Below, piece by piece: positions 41,831 through 50,087 of a stretch of 64,000 nucleotides of DNA. Below the pieces are notes generated by a model. The model was not told the DNA's origin. It was given only the letters and a program-made list of their open reading frames with translations, and did no database searches. Position numbers and translations under genes: made by a program. The stretch comes from Modestobacter excelsi (GTDB taxonomy: Bacteria; Actinomycetota; Actinomycetes; Mycobacteriales; Geodermatophilaceae). The stretch is from contig NZ_SJEX01000001.1 in the NCBI RefSeq assembly GCF_005930495.1, positions 162,668 to 226,667 on the forward strand, written 5' to 3'. Every line of letters starts with the position of its first letter. Position 1 is the first letter of the stretch.

Positions 41831-42736
41831 GTGCTGACGCCCTCCTCCCTCCCGCCGCTCGTGCTCGCCGCGGCCGCCGCCGTGGCCCTCGCCCTGCCGC
41901 TGCTGGGCTGGGCGGTGCTGGCCCGCCCCGACCCGACCGTCGTCCAGGCCCGGGACAACCTGGGTCGCGGGCTGGAGCTGACCGGACCCGGCGCCGGCAC
42001 ACGGTCCGGGACCGCGGCCGGTGCCGGCCTCGTGCGCGCCCTGACCCCGCGCGGCACGGTCGCCCGGCTCAACCGGCTGGCCGGCACCGCGGGCCGTCCC
42101 GCGGCCTGGCCGGTGCCCCGGCTGGTCGCGGCCAAGCTGGTGCTCGCCGCGATCGGTGCCGGGCTGACCCTGCTGCTGTTCCTGGCCACCCCCGGCATCA
42201 GGACGGGCCTGCTCGGGCTCGGGGTGACCGGGGTGGCGTACATGGTCCCGGAGCTGCTGCTCTACAGCCGCGGGCAGGAGCGCAGGCAGGCCATCGGCCT
42301 GGAGCTGGCCGACACGCTGGACCAGATGACGATCGCGGTCGAGGCAGGGCTGGGTTTCGAGTCGGCCATGGCCCGGGCCGCCACCAACGGCAAGGGGGCG
42401 CTGGCGGAGGAGCTGGTGCGCACCCTCCAGGACATCGCGGTGGGCCAGCCCCGGCGGGACGCCTACCTGGCGCTGGCCGAGCGCACCGGCGTGCCCGACC
42501 TCGCCCGGTTCATCCGGGCCGTCGTCCAGGCCGACGCCTACGGCGTCTCCATCGCCGACGTGCTCCGCACCCAGGCGCAGGAGATGCGGCTCAAGCGGCG
42601 GCAGCGGGCCGAGGAGAAGGCGATGCAGATCCCGGTGAAGGTGATCTTCCCGTTGATCCTGTGCATCCTGCCGACGCTGTTCATCGTGCTGCTGGGCCCC
42701 GCCGTGATGGACATGGTGAAGGCGTTCAGCGGCTGA
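41831..42736 (+). CDS. tadC: TadC inner-membrane platform protein
   Basis: Protein of 301 residues, second T2SSF-type platform protein. An N-terminal helix (about 8-28) and a helix pair near 100-140 precede the cytoplasmic domain with GLELADTLDQMTIAVEAGLGFESAMARAA and YGVSIADVLRTQAQEMRLKRRQRAEEKAMQIPVKVIFPLILCILPTLFIVLLGP-type ending (only its parts need to be compared with the family). AGGGGGACCC precedes the GTG at 41831. Last gene of the pilus operon; a palindromic terminator follows immediately. Confidence 0.9.
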   Translation: MLTPSSLPPLVLAAAAAVALALPLLGWAVLARPDPTVVQARDNLGRGLELTGPGAGTRSGTAAGAGLVRALTPRGTVARLNRLAGTAGRPAAWPVPRLVAAKLVLAAIGAGLTLLLFLATPGIRTGLLGLGVTGVAYMVPELLLYSRGQERRQAIGLELADTLDQMTIAVEAGLGFESAMARAATNGKGALAEELVRTLQDIAVGQPRRDAYLALAERTGVPDLARFIRAVVQADAYGVSIADVLRTQAQEMRLKRRQRAEEKAMQIPVKVIFPLILCILPTLFIVLLGPAVMDMVKAFSG

Positions 42737-42760
42737 GCCGGCTGCCCCGGGGCAGCCGGC
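42737..42760. terminator. Palindromic terminator after the Tad operon
   Basis: Perfect 24-base palindrome made of GCCGGCTGCCCC (42737-42748) and its complement (42749-42760), directly after the tadC stop and 11 bases before the end of the convergent gene. It is suitable for terminating both. Confidence 0.75.
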
Positions 42761-42771
42761 CCGGCCGCCGG

Positions 42772-43116
42772 TCAGCTACCGGAGCGTGGCTGCGCCGGGT
42801 TGGTCGGGTCGCCGTGCGACGGCGGGTTGATCGGCGGGCCGGACGTCGCCTGGGAGACCTGGGAACCGCCGGCCGCAGCGGGGGCGTGCTCGGGTTGGGC
42901 AGCTGCCGGGTCGCCGGCCGAGGGCTGTGTCCCCGCCTTCAGGTCGTCGAGCCGGTGGGTCATCGCGGAGACCACCTGCACCCGGTTCGCGTGCGCCTTC
43001 TCGTAGCTGAGCACCGACTGCAGTCCGTCGGCGTCCAGGGTGCGGATGCGGGAGATCAGGCTGCCCACGGGCAGGTGGTCGTAGTCGGGCAGCGGGAGGT
43101 CGAGGCGCTCGCTCAT
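42772..43116 (-). CDS. Small conserved actinobacterial protein (DUF8129-like)
   Basis: Protein of 114 residues. The first 60 form a compact helical domain beginning MSERLDLPLPDYDHLPVGS and containing LISRIRTLDADGLQSVLSYEKAHANRVQVV. It resembles a short actinobacterial domain (which I recall as DUF8129) found in proteins of lipid droplets and elsewhere. The last 50 residues are a Pro/Ala/Gln-rich disordered tail. GGAAGGAG precedes the ATG at 43116. It is divergent from the baeRF-type gene. Function unknown. Confidence 0.65.
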   Translation of the reverse strand: MSERLDLPLPDYDHLPVGSLISRIRTLDADGLQSVLSYEKAHANRVQVVSAMTHRLDDLKAGTQPSAGDPAAAQPEHAPAAAGGSQVSQATSGPPINPPSHGDPTNPAQPRSGS

Positions 43117-43325
43117 CCCGGCTCCTTCCGTTCGGTTCGTCGGCTCCCCAGCAGGGTCCCGCCGCGAGCTCGCGAGTGGCGGGGGGCAGGAGGTCCTCCT
43201 GCTACCCGGCACCGCCGTGCTGACACACCGGGTGTGAGCCGGAGGGCGGTGGGTAGGCCGGTCGTCGTAGGACGCGGGCCCAGCACCGGCCCCTGACCGC
43301 ACGCACCGAAGGAGCAGCCCGTCCC

Positions 43326-44453
43326 ATGGACGTGACCTTCCTGGGGTCTGTGACCGACCACCCCGGCCCGTTCGCCACCGTGTGTGCCGACGTCACGCAC
43401 ACCACCGAGAACGCCGACACCGAACTCGACCTGCGGGTCAGGGCGCTGGCCGACCGGCTCACCGAGCAGGGCGCGCCGGAGTCCGTCGTGGAGGCCGTGC
43501 GGAGCCGGCTGCTCGAGGGCAACGAGGGCGGTGAGGCCGGCACCTACCGCGGGCGGGCCGTCGTCACCGGTCCCGACGGGACGGTGCTCTTCGACGCACC
43601 GCTCGCTGACTCCCCGCGCGCCGAGACCGCCGAGTGGTCGCCGATGCCGGACCTGGTGAGCGTGCTCCGCGCGCTGCCCGGCCGCATCCCGCACGTCGTC
43701 ATCGTCGCCGACCGGGTGGGGGCGGACATCACCGTCGCCACGGCGCCCGGCCTGCCCACCGTGGAGAAGTCGATCGAGGGCGACACGCACCTGATGCGGA
43801 AGGTGCAGGTCGGCGGCTGGGCGCACCACCGTTACCAGCACACGGCCGAGAACGTGTGGATCCACAACATGCAGCAGGTGATCGACGAGATCGACACCCT
43901 GGTGGAGAAGTCCGGCGCACGCTTCGTGCTGATCGCCGGCGACATCCGGGCGCGGCAGATCTTCACCGACCGGGCGACCCCGAAGATCAAGGCCGTACTG
44001 GTCGACATGAACGAGGGCGGCCGGGCCGAGGGCGCCGACCGCTCGGTCATCGACGAGCGGGTGCAGGAGCTGCTCGCCGAGCACGAGGCCGCCGAGGACG
44101 CCGCGGTGCTGGAGCAGATCTCCGCCGCCTCGGCGCACGGGCTCGCGCTGACCGGCACCGCGCTGGTCGTCGAGGCGCTGCGCAAGGCGCAGGTGGAGAC
44201 GCTCGTGCTGGCCGAGGAGCAGGACGACGAGCAGCTGTTCGTCGGCACCTCCCCGCTGGAGATCGGGGTGAGCACCGAGGACATGGCTGCCCTCGGGGTC
44301 GCCGACGCGGCCCGGGTGCCGGTCGAGCGGGCGCTGCTGCGGGCCGCGGTCGGCAGCAACGCCGGGGTCGTCGTCCTGCCCCGGTCGGCGATGCCCGGCG
44401 ACATCCCGGTGGCCGCCGTCCTGCGCTACACCGACGACTCCACCGCCAGCTGA
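43326..44453 (+). CDS. baeRF/Vms1-like release-factor-fold protein
   Basis: Protein of 375 residues of the bacterial/archaeal eRF1-like (baeRF) family, related to the Vms1/Ankzf1 peptidyl-tRNA hydrolases. Recognisable parts are SPMPDLVSVLRALPGRIPHVVIVADRVGADITV, the central GGWAHHRYQHTAENVW (a hallmark of the group), RFVLIAGDIRARQIF, and the C-terminal VLPRSAMPGDIPVAAVLRY. Proteins of this type in mycobacteria (for example Rv2629) are induced by hypoxia and have been linked to ribosome stress. It heads a run of short genes for stress-type small proteins. The ATG at 43326 is the only start consistent with the family N-terminus. Confidence 0.8.
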   Translation: MDVTFLGSVTDHPGPFATVCADVTHTTENADTELDLRVRALADRLTEQGAPESVVEAVRSRLLEGNEGGEAGTYRGRAVVTGPDGTVLFDAPLADSPRAETAEWSPMPDLVSVLRALPGRIPHVVIVADRVGADITVATAPGLPTVEKSIEGDTHLMRKVQVGGWAHHRYQHTAENVWIHNMQQVIDEIDTLVEKSGARFVLIAGDIRARQIFTDRATPKIKAVLVDMNEGGRAEGADRSVIDERVQELLAEHEAAEDAAVLEQISAASAHGLALTGTALVVEALRKAQVETLVLAEEQDDEQLFVGTSPLEIGVSTEDMAALGVADAARVPVERALLRAAVGSNAGVVVLPRSAMPGDIPVAAVLRYTDDSTAS

Positions 44454-44514
44454 CCACTCGGTCGGCCCTGACCCCAGCCGCCTCGCGGCTGCCCGACAGA
44501 ACGGAGCACCACCC

Positions 44515-44772
44515 ATGACCGACCCCCATCAGCCCGCGACCTCCCCGGGCACCGACCCGGCCGACGTGGAGCGTCGCGCTGCCATCGCCGAGACCCTGGG
44601 CAAGGAGGTGTGGCCGGCCGACCGGGACACCCTGGTGAGCAAGGCCCAGGAGTCCAACGCCCCGGACGCCGTCCTCGCCCAGCTGCGCCGCCTGCCGGCC
44701 GGCACCGAGTTCACCAACGTGCAGGAGGTCGCCCAGGCCCTGGGCATGGGAACGGAGCAGCAGCGCTTCTGA
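44515..44772 (+). CDS. DUF2795 small protein
   Basis: Protein of 85 residues. The second half, VLAQLRRLPAGTEFTNVQEVAQALGMG, is the DUF2795 core, a small helical fold. The first part is a hydrophilic extension (ERRAAIAETLGKEVWPADRDTLVSKA). CGGAGCACC precedes the ATG. Members are frequent beside stress genes in actinobacteria; their molecular role is unknown. Confidence 0.75.
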   Translation: MTDPHQPATSPGTDPADVERRAAIAETLGKEVWPADRDTLVSKAQESNAPDAVLAQLRRLPAGTEFTNVQEVAQALGMGTEQQRF

Positions 44773-44816
44773 GAGGCGTCGTGCATCGCCTCGGGGGAGC
44801 GGGGTAGGTGGGTCCC

Positions 44817-45068
44817 ATGCCTGACATGAAGGACCCGTCCCCCGAGGCGATCGCCAACCTCACCGAGCACAACGTCGACAGCCGGGCCCAGCTGCTCCCC
44901 GAGGAGCAGTCCGTGGAGGGGGACGCGAACCCCACCAACGGCGGCCTGGACCCGAGGGTGCAGGCCGCGGTGATCCTCGCCGAGTCCGAGGAGCGGACGG
45001 TCAACGCCGACCCCGACGACGCACAGGGCGGCCACCGGCAGTCGGCGGAGACCGCCGACCTGCCCTGA
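44817..45068 (+). CDS. Small acidic hypothetical protein
   Basis: Protein of about 83 residues, rich in Glu, Asp and Ala with few hydrophobic residues, probably largely unfolded (ending QSAETADLP). TAGGTG eight bases before the ATG may be a -10 box for a leaderless message; a GTG at 44808 is possible. It lies 44 bases after the DUF2795 gene and 14 before the ChaB-like gene, so it belongs to this cluster. No family recognised. Confidence 0.55.
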   Translation: MPDMKDPSPEAIANLTEHNVDSRAQLLPEEQSVEGDANPTNGGLDPRVQAAVILAESEERTVNADPDDAQGGHRQSAETADLP

Positions 45069-45082
45069 GCGGAGGAGCACCC

Positions 45083-45505
45083 GTGGCGAAGACGACGAAG
45101 AGCGGCGACGCGCGGCAGGACGAGATCCCCAGCACGCTGCAGCGCTCGGACGAGAAGGCGCAGCGCACCTTCGCGAAGGCGCACGACTCGGCAGCCGAGT
45201 CCTACGGCGACGAGCAGCGGGCCAACCAGGTGGCGTGGGCGGCGGTCAAGCACACCCACGAGAAGGTCGGCGACCACTGGGAGCCCAAGGACCACAAGGG
45301 CCCGAGCGACCCGCAGGCCGAGGGCGGCGCCGGCACCGACCGCGAGACGTACGGCGGGGTGGACGCCAGCGCCACCAAGGAGCACCTGATGGACCTCGCG
45401 CGGCGGCTCGACGTGCACGGCCGTTCCTCGATGACCAAGGACGAGCTGGTCGAGGCCATCCGGAAGGCGAACGACAGGGAGACCGCTGCCGCGCGCCGGA
45501 AGTGA
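45083..45505 (+). CDS. ChaB / Rho N-terminal-domain protein
   Basis: Protein of 140 residues. The N-terminal part (about 10-60, EIPSTLQRSDEKAQRTFAKAHDSAAESYGDEQRANQVAWAAVKHTHEK) has the ChaB fold signature. After a Gly/Asp-rich linker, residues 105-135 carry a Rho_N-like SAP-type motif (TKEHLMDLARRLDVHGRSSMTKDELVEAIRKAN), which may bind nucleic acid. GGAGGAGC precedes the GTG at 45083. ChaB-Rho_N proteins are common in actinobacterial stress clusters; precise function unknown. Confidence 0.75.
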   Translation: MAKTTKSGDARQDEIPSTLQRSDEKAQRTFAKAHDSAAESYGDEQRANQVAWAAVKHTHEKVGDHWEPKDHKGPSDPQAEGGAGTDRETYGGVDASATKEHLMDLARRLDVHGRSSMTKDELVEAIRKANDRETAAARRK

Positions 45506-45523
45506 CCCGGCCAGACTGACGCG

Positions 45524-46282
45524 GTGAGCAAGGACGCCCTGCGCAGACGGTACGAGGAGCTCAGCCAGTGGCCGCTGGTCCTGCTGGCGCTGCTGTTCGT
45601 CGCCGCCTACGCGTGGGGCGTGCTGCGCCCGGACCTGCCGCACCCGCTGCTGGTGACGCTGCGGGTGGTCACCGTGGTGGCCTGGCCGGTGTTCCTCGCC
45701 GACTAAGCGCTGCGCCTGGTGCTCGCCGACCACCGGTGGCGGTTCGTGCGGCAGAACTGGGTCGACGGCCTGGCCGTGCTGCTGCCGCTGCTGCGCCCGC
45801 TGCGGATTCTCAGCCTGGTCCGGGTCGCCCGGGTGCTCGACCGGCGGCTGACCACCAGCCTGCACGGCCGGGTCGCCGCCTACGTCACGATGACCGCGTC
45901 CCTGGTCGTGTTCATGGCCTCGCTGGCCGTCTACGACGCCGAGCGCGGCGCGCCGGGCGCCTCGATCACCAGCTACGGCGACGCGGTGTGGTGGGCGCTG
46001 ACCACCATCACCACCGTCGGCTACGGCGACGAGTACCCGGTCACCGGCGACGGCCGGCTGGTGGCCGTGCTGCTCATGGTCAGCGGGATCGCCCTGCTCG
46101 GCGTCGTGACGGCCGCCGTCGCCTCCTGGTTCGTCAGCCGGGTCGCGGAGGCCGCGCAGGCGCAGGACGACGCGGACGACGCCGCGCTGCTGGTCGAGGT
46201 CCGCGCGCTCGCCGACGAGGTGCGCCGGCTGCGCGCCGAGCTCGCCGACCGCCGCGAGCTCGACGCGCCGCCGGTCAGCTGA
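45524..46282 (+). pseudogene. Voltage-gated-type potassium channel gene split by a single in-frame TAA
   Basis: The open frame from the GTG at 45524 runs 60 codons, stops at TAA (45704-45706), and continues in the same frame from ALRLVLADHRWRF to 46282. Together it makes a normal six-helix channel of about 252 residues. The S4-like region has spaced Arg (PLLRPLRILSLVRVARVLDRR), the selectivity filter is TTITTVGYGDE at about 160-167, and a coiled coil ends the protein. At the break, homologues have FLADYALRL, so the TAA replaces a Tyr codon (TAC or TAT). All other features are intact, which fits a recent nonsense change, a sequencing error, or readthrough. The second part has no evident own start signal. 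Confidence 0.8.
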
Positions 46283-46294
46283 CGCGGGGACCGG

Positions 46295-47617
46295 TCAGGA
46301 CGACGGGATCAGGATGAACTCGGTCTGCCGCTGGTCGAGGTACTCCACCCCGCGCTGGGTGAGCGCGATGCCCTGCTCCAGCGCCATCCGCACCAGCTGA
46401 CCGTCCCACTCGGGCACCGGCACCCGCACGCACAGCTCCAGGGCCCACACGGTGTCGGTGTGCACCGGCGCCGAGCCCGCGCCCGGCACGCCGTCCTGCT
46501 GGTCCCACATGCCGATCGCCGGACCGGCGCCGTGGCCGTGGACCCCCACCGGGTGGGAGTAGACGTCACCGTCCACGCCCTCCGCTGCCGCCGCGGCACG
46601 CGCGGCCGCCAGCACCTCGTCCCCGGTGCGCCCCGGCTGCAGGGCCGCGGTGGTGAGGTCCTGCATCCGGTTGCCGACGGCCAGCGCGGCGACCAGGCCG
46701 GCCGGGGCCCCGGTCTCCCCGGGGCGCAGCACATAGCCGTTGCGCTGGGTGTCGGTCATCAACCCCAGCGTCGACAGCCCGACGTCGCAGTGCACCAGGT
46801 CGCCGGGCTCGATCACCGCGTCGTAGGGGACGCCGGGCAGGACCGTGCCCTGCTCGTCGACCAGCGGTGACCCGGCCCGCTGCAGCCCGACGGTCGGCTG
46901 GAACCAGCCGTCGACGCCGAGGTCGGCGAAGCGCTGCCGGATCCACCAGGCGACGTCCAGCGCGGTGGTCTCCCCGACGGTGATGACGGCGGGGGAGTAG
47001 GCCTCGTCGATCACCTGGTGCACGAGGCGGTTCATCGCGTGCATGGCCGCGATCTCCTCCGGCAGCCGGGTCTCCAGCCAGCCCACGGCGAGCTGCTCGG
47101 CGGAGACGATCGCGTCCGCGTGCGGACCCAGCGCCTGCACCAGCAGCCCGTGCTCGGTGTGCGAGAGGCCGTCGGCGTGCGCGAAGGCAGGGGAGGAGTC
47201 GACCCCGATGCTGCGCGGCGCGGCCTGGTCGACGAACCGGCGCAGGGCGGCCCACTGCGACTGGGCGGCGGTCATCCCCGGTGTTCCCTCGGGCTCCCAG
47301 GCGGTGAGGAACTGGCCGACCGGGTAGCGGGCGACGGCCGCGGCGGTGACGCCGTCGTCGCTGCGGTGGAACAGCAGGATGGTCCGCCGCCGGGCCGACA
47401 GCCAGGTCGCCGGCAGCATCGTGGCGAGCACCGGGTCCTCGTTGTACTCGCGGCCGACCACGATCCACAGGTCGATGCCGGCGCGGTCCATCAACCCGGG
47501 CAGCACGTCGAGCAGCCGCTGGGTCAGCCAGCGGTCGCGCACGTCGGCCTGCTCGCGGAGCGGCAGGGGCACGGTACTGGTGGGATCCGGGACGGTCCGG
47601 TCGACGGTGGCGGTCAT
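46295..47617 (-). CDS. M24 family metallopeptidase (Xaa-Pro peptidase-like)
   Basis: Protein of 440 residues with an N-terminal creatinase-like domain and a C-terminal pita-bread domain. Possible metal ligands are in LVHCDVGLSTLGLMTDTQR (Asp pair), SHPVGVHGHGAG (His) and WALELCVRVPVPE (Glu). QTEFILIPS closes the protein. The ATG at 47617 is preceded by few ribosome-site features. It lies 45 bases downstream of a diguanylate cyclase gene on the same strand and may be cotranscribed, though the functions have no obvious link. The final substrate (dipeptide, creatine-like or other) is open. Confidence 0.8.
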   Translation of the reverse strand: MTATVDRTVPDPTSTVPLPLREQADVRDRWLTQRLLDVLPGLMDRAGIDLWIVVGREYNEDPVLATMLPATWLSARRRTILLFHRSDDGVTAAAVARYPVGQFLTAWEPEGTPGMTAAQSQWAALRRFVDQAAPRSIGVDSSPAFAHADGLSHTEHGLLVQALGPHADAIVSAEQLAVGWLETRLPEEIAAMHAMNRLVHQVIDEAYSPAVITVGETTALDVAWWIRQRFADLGVDGWFQPTVGLQRAGSPLVDEQGTVLPGVPYDAVIEPGDLVHCDVGLSTLGLMTDTQRNGYVLRPGETGAPAGLVAALAVGNRMQDLTTAALQPGRTGDEVLAAARAAAAAEGVDGDVYSHPVGVHGHGAGPAIGMWDQQDGVPGAGSAPVHTDTVWALELCVRVPVPEWDGQLVRMALEQGIALTQRGVEYLDQRQTEFILIPSS

Positions 47618-47662
47618 GCGGGTAGGAGACCAGACCCGATGGGCCAGCGCAGGGTCGAGCGG

Positions 47663-48838
47663 TCAGGCCCGCCCGCTGGCCGCGCGCGGAGCGGGGCCGC
47701 CGGGGACCCGGGGTGCCGGGACGACCGCCGCGGTGGCCAGCGCCACCTGGTCCCGGCCGCCCTGCTTCGCCTGGTACATCGCGACGTCCGCCCGGTCGAT
47801 GAGCCGCCACAGCGCGTCCGCGGGGTCCTCGCCGTAGCCCGGGCGGGTGAGTGCCACCCCGATGGAGACGGTGACCTTGCGGTGGTGCTCCGAGCCGCTG
47901 GCCGCCACGGCCGACCGCAACCGCTCAGCCAGGTGCCGCGCCTCGCTGTGGTCGGCGACCAGCCCGAGCACGACCAGTTCCTCGCCACCGGTGCGGGCCA
48001 GGACGTCGGCCGGGCGGACGGTCGCGGACAGCGCGGCGGCGACGCACCGCAGCACGTCGTCGCCCGCGGCATGGCCGAAGGCGTCGTTGAGCCGCTTGAA
48101 GTGGTCGAGGTCCAGCACGAGTGCGGCCACCCGCTCCCCGTCGCGCCGGGCCTGCTTCCAGATCCGGGGGGCCTGCTCGACCAGCGAGCGGCGGTTCGCC
48201 AGCCCGGTGAGCGGGTCGGTGGAGGACAGCGCCACGGTGTGCACGAGCAGCCGCTGCACCCGGCGGCGCAGCAGGAACACGACCAGGGTCATCAGGTCGA
48301 GGACGGCCGCGGCCACCGTCACCTGCACGACGAGGCCCGCGGTGTCGGGGAAGCTGCGGCCCAGGGCGGCGGCGCAGGCGGCCACCACCAGGACCATGTG
48401 CACGGCGAGCATCCGGGGTCCGAGGAACCACGCGGCGGCGACGCAGCACAACAGCAGCATCAGCGGTGAGGCGAAGCGCAACGGGTCGGTGACCGACTCG
48501 GCCACGACGACGTAGACGAGGTCACCGACGACGACCAACGCCGCGGTGGCGGCCGCGGTGACCCGCCGGCGCACCAGGACGACCAGGCCGAGGGCCAGCA
48601 GCAGCCCCATGGTGGCCACGTACAGCGTCCGGGTCGGCCCGGCCTGCAGAGCCCCGTCGATGACGAGGTTCAGTGATCCCAGCAACGCCCCGACGCCGAG
48701 CAGCGCGGCCAGGCAGCGGGCGGCGAGCCAGGTGTCCGAGCCGTCGTCGGGGAGTGCCGGGTCGTCGTCCCGCCGCAGGTCGGGGCCGGTGCGGGCAGTC
48801 CGTCCGTGACCGCGTTGCAGCGGTTCGTCCCCCGGCAT
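47663..48838 (-). CDS. Membrane-bound diguanylate cyclase (GGDEF)
   Basis: Protein of 391 residues. An N-terminal block of about six hydrophobic helices (about 40-195) is followed by a GGDEF domain (about 210-370). The domain begins SSTDPLTGLANRRSLVEQ and has the active-site TGGEELVVLGL (GGEEL form, compatible with catalysis) and LDLDHFKRLNDAFGHAAGDDVL. It makes c-di-GMP from two GTP; no EAL domain or clear inhibitory RxxD site is present just before the motif. The start is the ATG at 48838; a longer frame upstream runs through the divergent gene. The membrane part may sense an envelope signal. Confidence 0.88.
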   Translation of the reverse strand: MPGDEPLQRGHGRTARTGPDLRRDDDPALPDDGSDTWLAARCLAALLGVGALLGSLNLVIDGALQAGPTRTLYVATMGLLLALGLVVLVRRRVTAAATAALVVVGDLVYVVVAESVTDPLRFASPLMLLLCCVAAAWFLGPRMLAVHMVLVVAACAAALGRSFPDTAGLVVQVTVAAAVLDLMTLVVFLLRRRVQRLLVHTVALSSTDPLTGLANRRSLVEQAPRIWKQARRDGERVAALVLDLDHFKRLNDAFGHAAGDDVLRCVAAALSATVRPADVLARTGGEELVVLGLVADHSEARHLAERLRSAVAASGSEHHRKVTVSIGVALTRPGYGEDPADALWRLIDRADVAMYQAKQGGRDQVALATAAVVPAPRVPGGPAPRAASGRA

Positions 48839-48994
48839 GGCAGCAGGATGCACCACGCACGGGCTCTGCAGAACCCCATCGAGCACCTTTGTATCCGGAA
48901 CTCGTTCGGATCGCGGCCGGCTCGGCCGACCCAGCGCCGAGCTGGGACGGGATGGAAGGCTGCACGCCGGAGCAGTTCGTGAGAGGAGACGACG

Positions 48995-49183
48995 TTGGAC
49001 GAGGGCCCCTTCTTCTTCTGTCTGAAGCACCACACCGTCGAGACCAGGGACGGCTGCGCCGAGCGTCACCGGCTCGGTCCCTTCGCCACCCGGTCGGAGG
49101 CCGAGCACGCGCTGGAGAAGGTCGCCGAGCGGAACGAGCGGGCCGACGCCGAGGACCGCGCCTGGAACGAGGGCGACCGCTGA
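48995..49183 (+). CDS. Small conserved actinobacterial protein (CLKHH motif)
   Basis: Protein of 62 residues: FFFCLKHHTVETRDGC at the start, then GPFATRSEAEHALEKVAERNE. This small family with a CLKHHxVE motif and a SPOR-like ALEKVxERN helix is widespread in actinobacteria and unnamed. The two Cys and His pair could bind metal. GAGAGGAGACGAC precedes a TTG start at 48995, a clear ribosome site for a weak start codon. It is divergent from the diguanylate cyclase gene, with about 156 bases between. Confidence 0.7.
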   Translation: MDEGPFFFCLKHHTVETRDGCAERHRLGPFATRSEAEHALEKVAERNERADAEDRAWNEGDR

Positions 49184-49271
49184 GCCGACCGGGTCGGCCG
49201 CCGCAGGACCGTCGAGGCATGATCCTGGGCAGGGGCGTCCGGACGGGCCGCCCGCGGGGACAGGAGGGCTC

Positions 49272-49967
49272 GTGACGGACGGACGTGCGGTGGAGGACCT
49301 CGTCGTCGGGGTGCTCGGGGGCACCGGACCGCAGGGGCGTGGGCTGGCGGTCCGGCTGGCCGCGGCCGGCCAGCGGGTGCTGCTCGGGTCCCGGGACGCC
49401 CAGCGCGCCGAGGAGGTCGCGAGCGAGGTGGCCACCCGGGCCGGGGCGGCCGCCGGCGGGGTCGAGGTGTCGGTGCGCGGCGGGTCCAACGTCGACGTCG
49501 CCGGTGCGGCCGACGTGGTCGTCGTCGCCGTCCCCTACGCCGGGCACGCCGAGACCATCGCCGAGCTGGCCACACCGCTGGCGGGCAAGGTCGTCGTCGA
49601 CTGCGTGGTGCCGATGGGCTGGGACGAGCTCGGTGCCTACGTGCTCGACGTCCCCGAGGGCAGCGTCTGCCAGCAGGCGGCCGTGCTGCTGCCGGACAGC
49701 TCGGTCGTCGGCGCGTTCCACCACCTGTCCGCGGTGACGCTGGAGGACCTCTCCCAGCCGACCCTGGACGGCGACGTCATGGTCGTCGGCGACACCCGCG
49801 AGGCCACCGACCTGGTGCAGGCGCTGGCCGGCCGTCTCCCGGGCATGCGGGGGGTCTACGCCGGACGGCTGCGGAACGCGCGCCAGGTCGAGGCGCTGAC
49901 GATCAACCTGGTCTCGGTCAACCGCCGCTACAAGGCCCACGCCGGCGTCCGCATCACCGACGTGTGA
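49272..49967 (+). CDS. npdG: NADPH:F420 oxidoreductase-like protein
   Basis: Protein of 231 residues with an N-terminal Rossmann fold (VVGVLGGTGPQGRGLAVRLAAAGQRVLLGSRD) that closely fits NpdG-type F420-dependent NADP reductases. VVVAVPYAGH, VVDCVVPMGWDE and a C-terminal NARQVEALTINLVSVNRRYK also match. The enzyme would transfer hydride between NADPH and cofactor F420. The GTG at 49272 follows AGGAGGGC. No other F420 gene is beside it. The gene ends 20 bases before repeat family B, copy 2. Confidence 0.85.
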   Translation: MTDGRAVEDLVVGVLGGTGPQGRGLAVRLAAAGQRVLLGSRDAQRAEEVASEVATRAGAAAGGVEVSVRGGSNVDVAGAADVVVVAVPYAGHAETIAELATPLAGKVVVDCVVPMGWDELGAYVLDVPEGSVCQQAAVLLPDSSVVGAFHHLSAVTLEDLSQPTLDGDVMVVGDTREATDLVQALAGRLPGMRGVYAGRLRNARQVEALTINLVSVNRRYKAHAGVRITDV

Positions 49968-49987
49968 GGCCAGGCATGTGGGTCTTC

Positions 49988-50069
49988 GATCAGGTCACCT
50001 GATCAAAGGCCGTCCTCCTGCACCAACGCTGGTGCAGGAGGACGGACGGTGATCAGGTCACCTGATCAC
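49988..50069. repeat. Family B composite repeat, copy 2
   Basis: Palindromes GATCAGGTCACCTGATC are centred at 49996 and 50059, and the second is lengthened to 10-base arms (50049-50069). The central hairpin (50011-50025 with 50030-50044) has 15 bp around the loop ACGC. Distances between centres (63 bp) and from each palindrome to the hairpin (31.5) equal those of copy 1. The loop ACGC is the complement of GCGT in copy 1, so the copies are in opposite orientation. It lies between the convergent npdG-like and panB genes. Confidence 0.9.
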
Positions 50070-50087
50070 TGCTGAGACCGGAGGACG

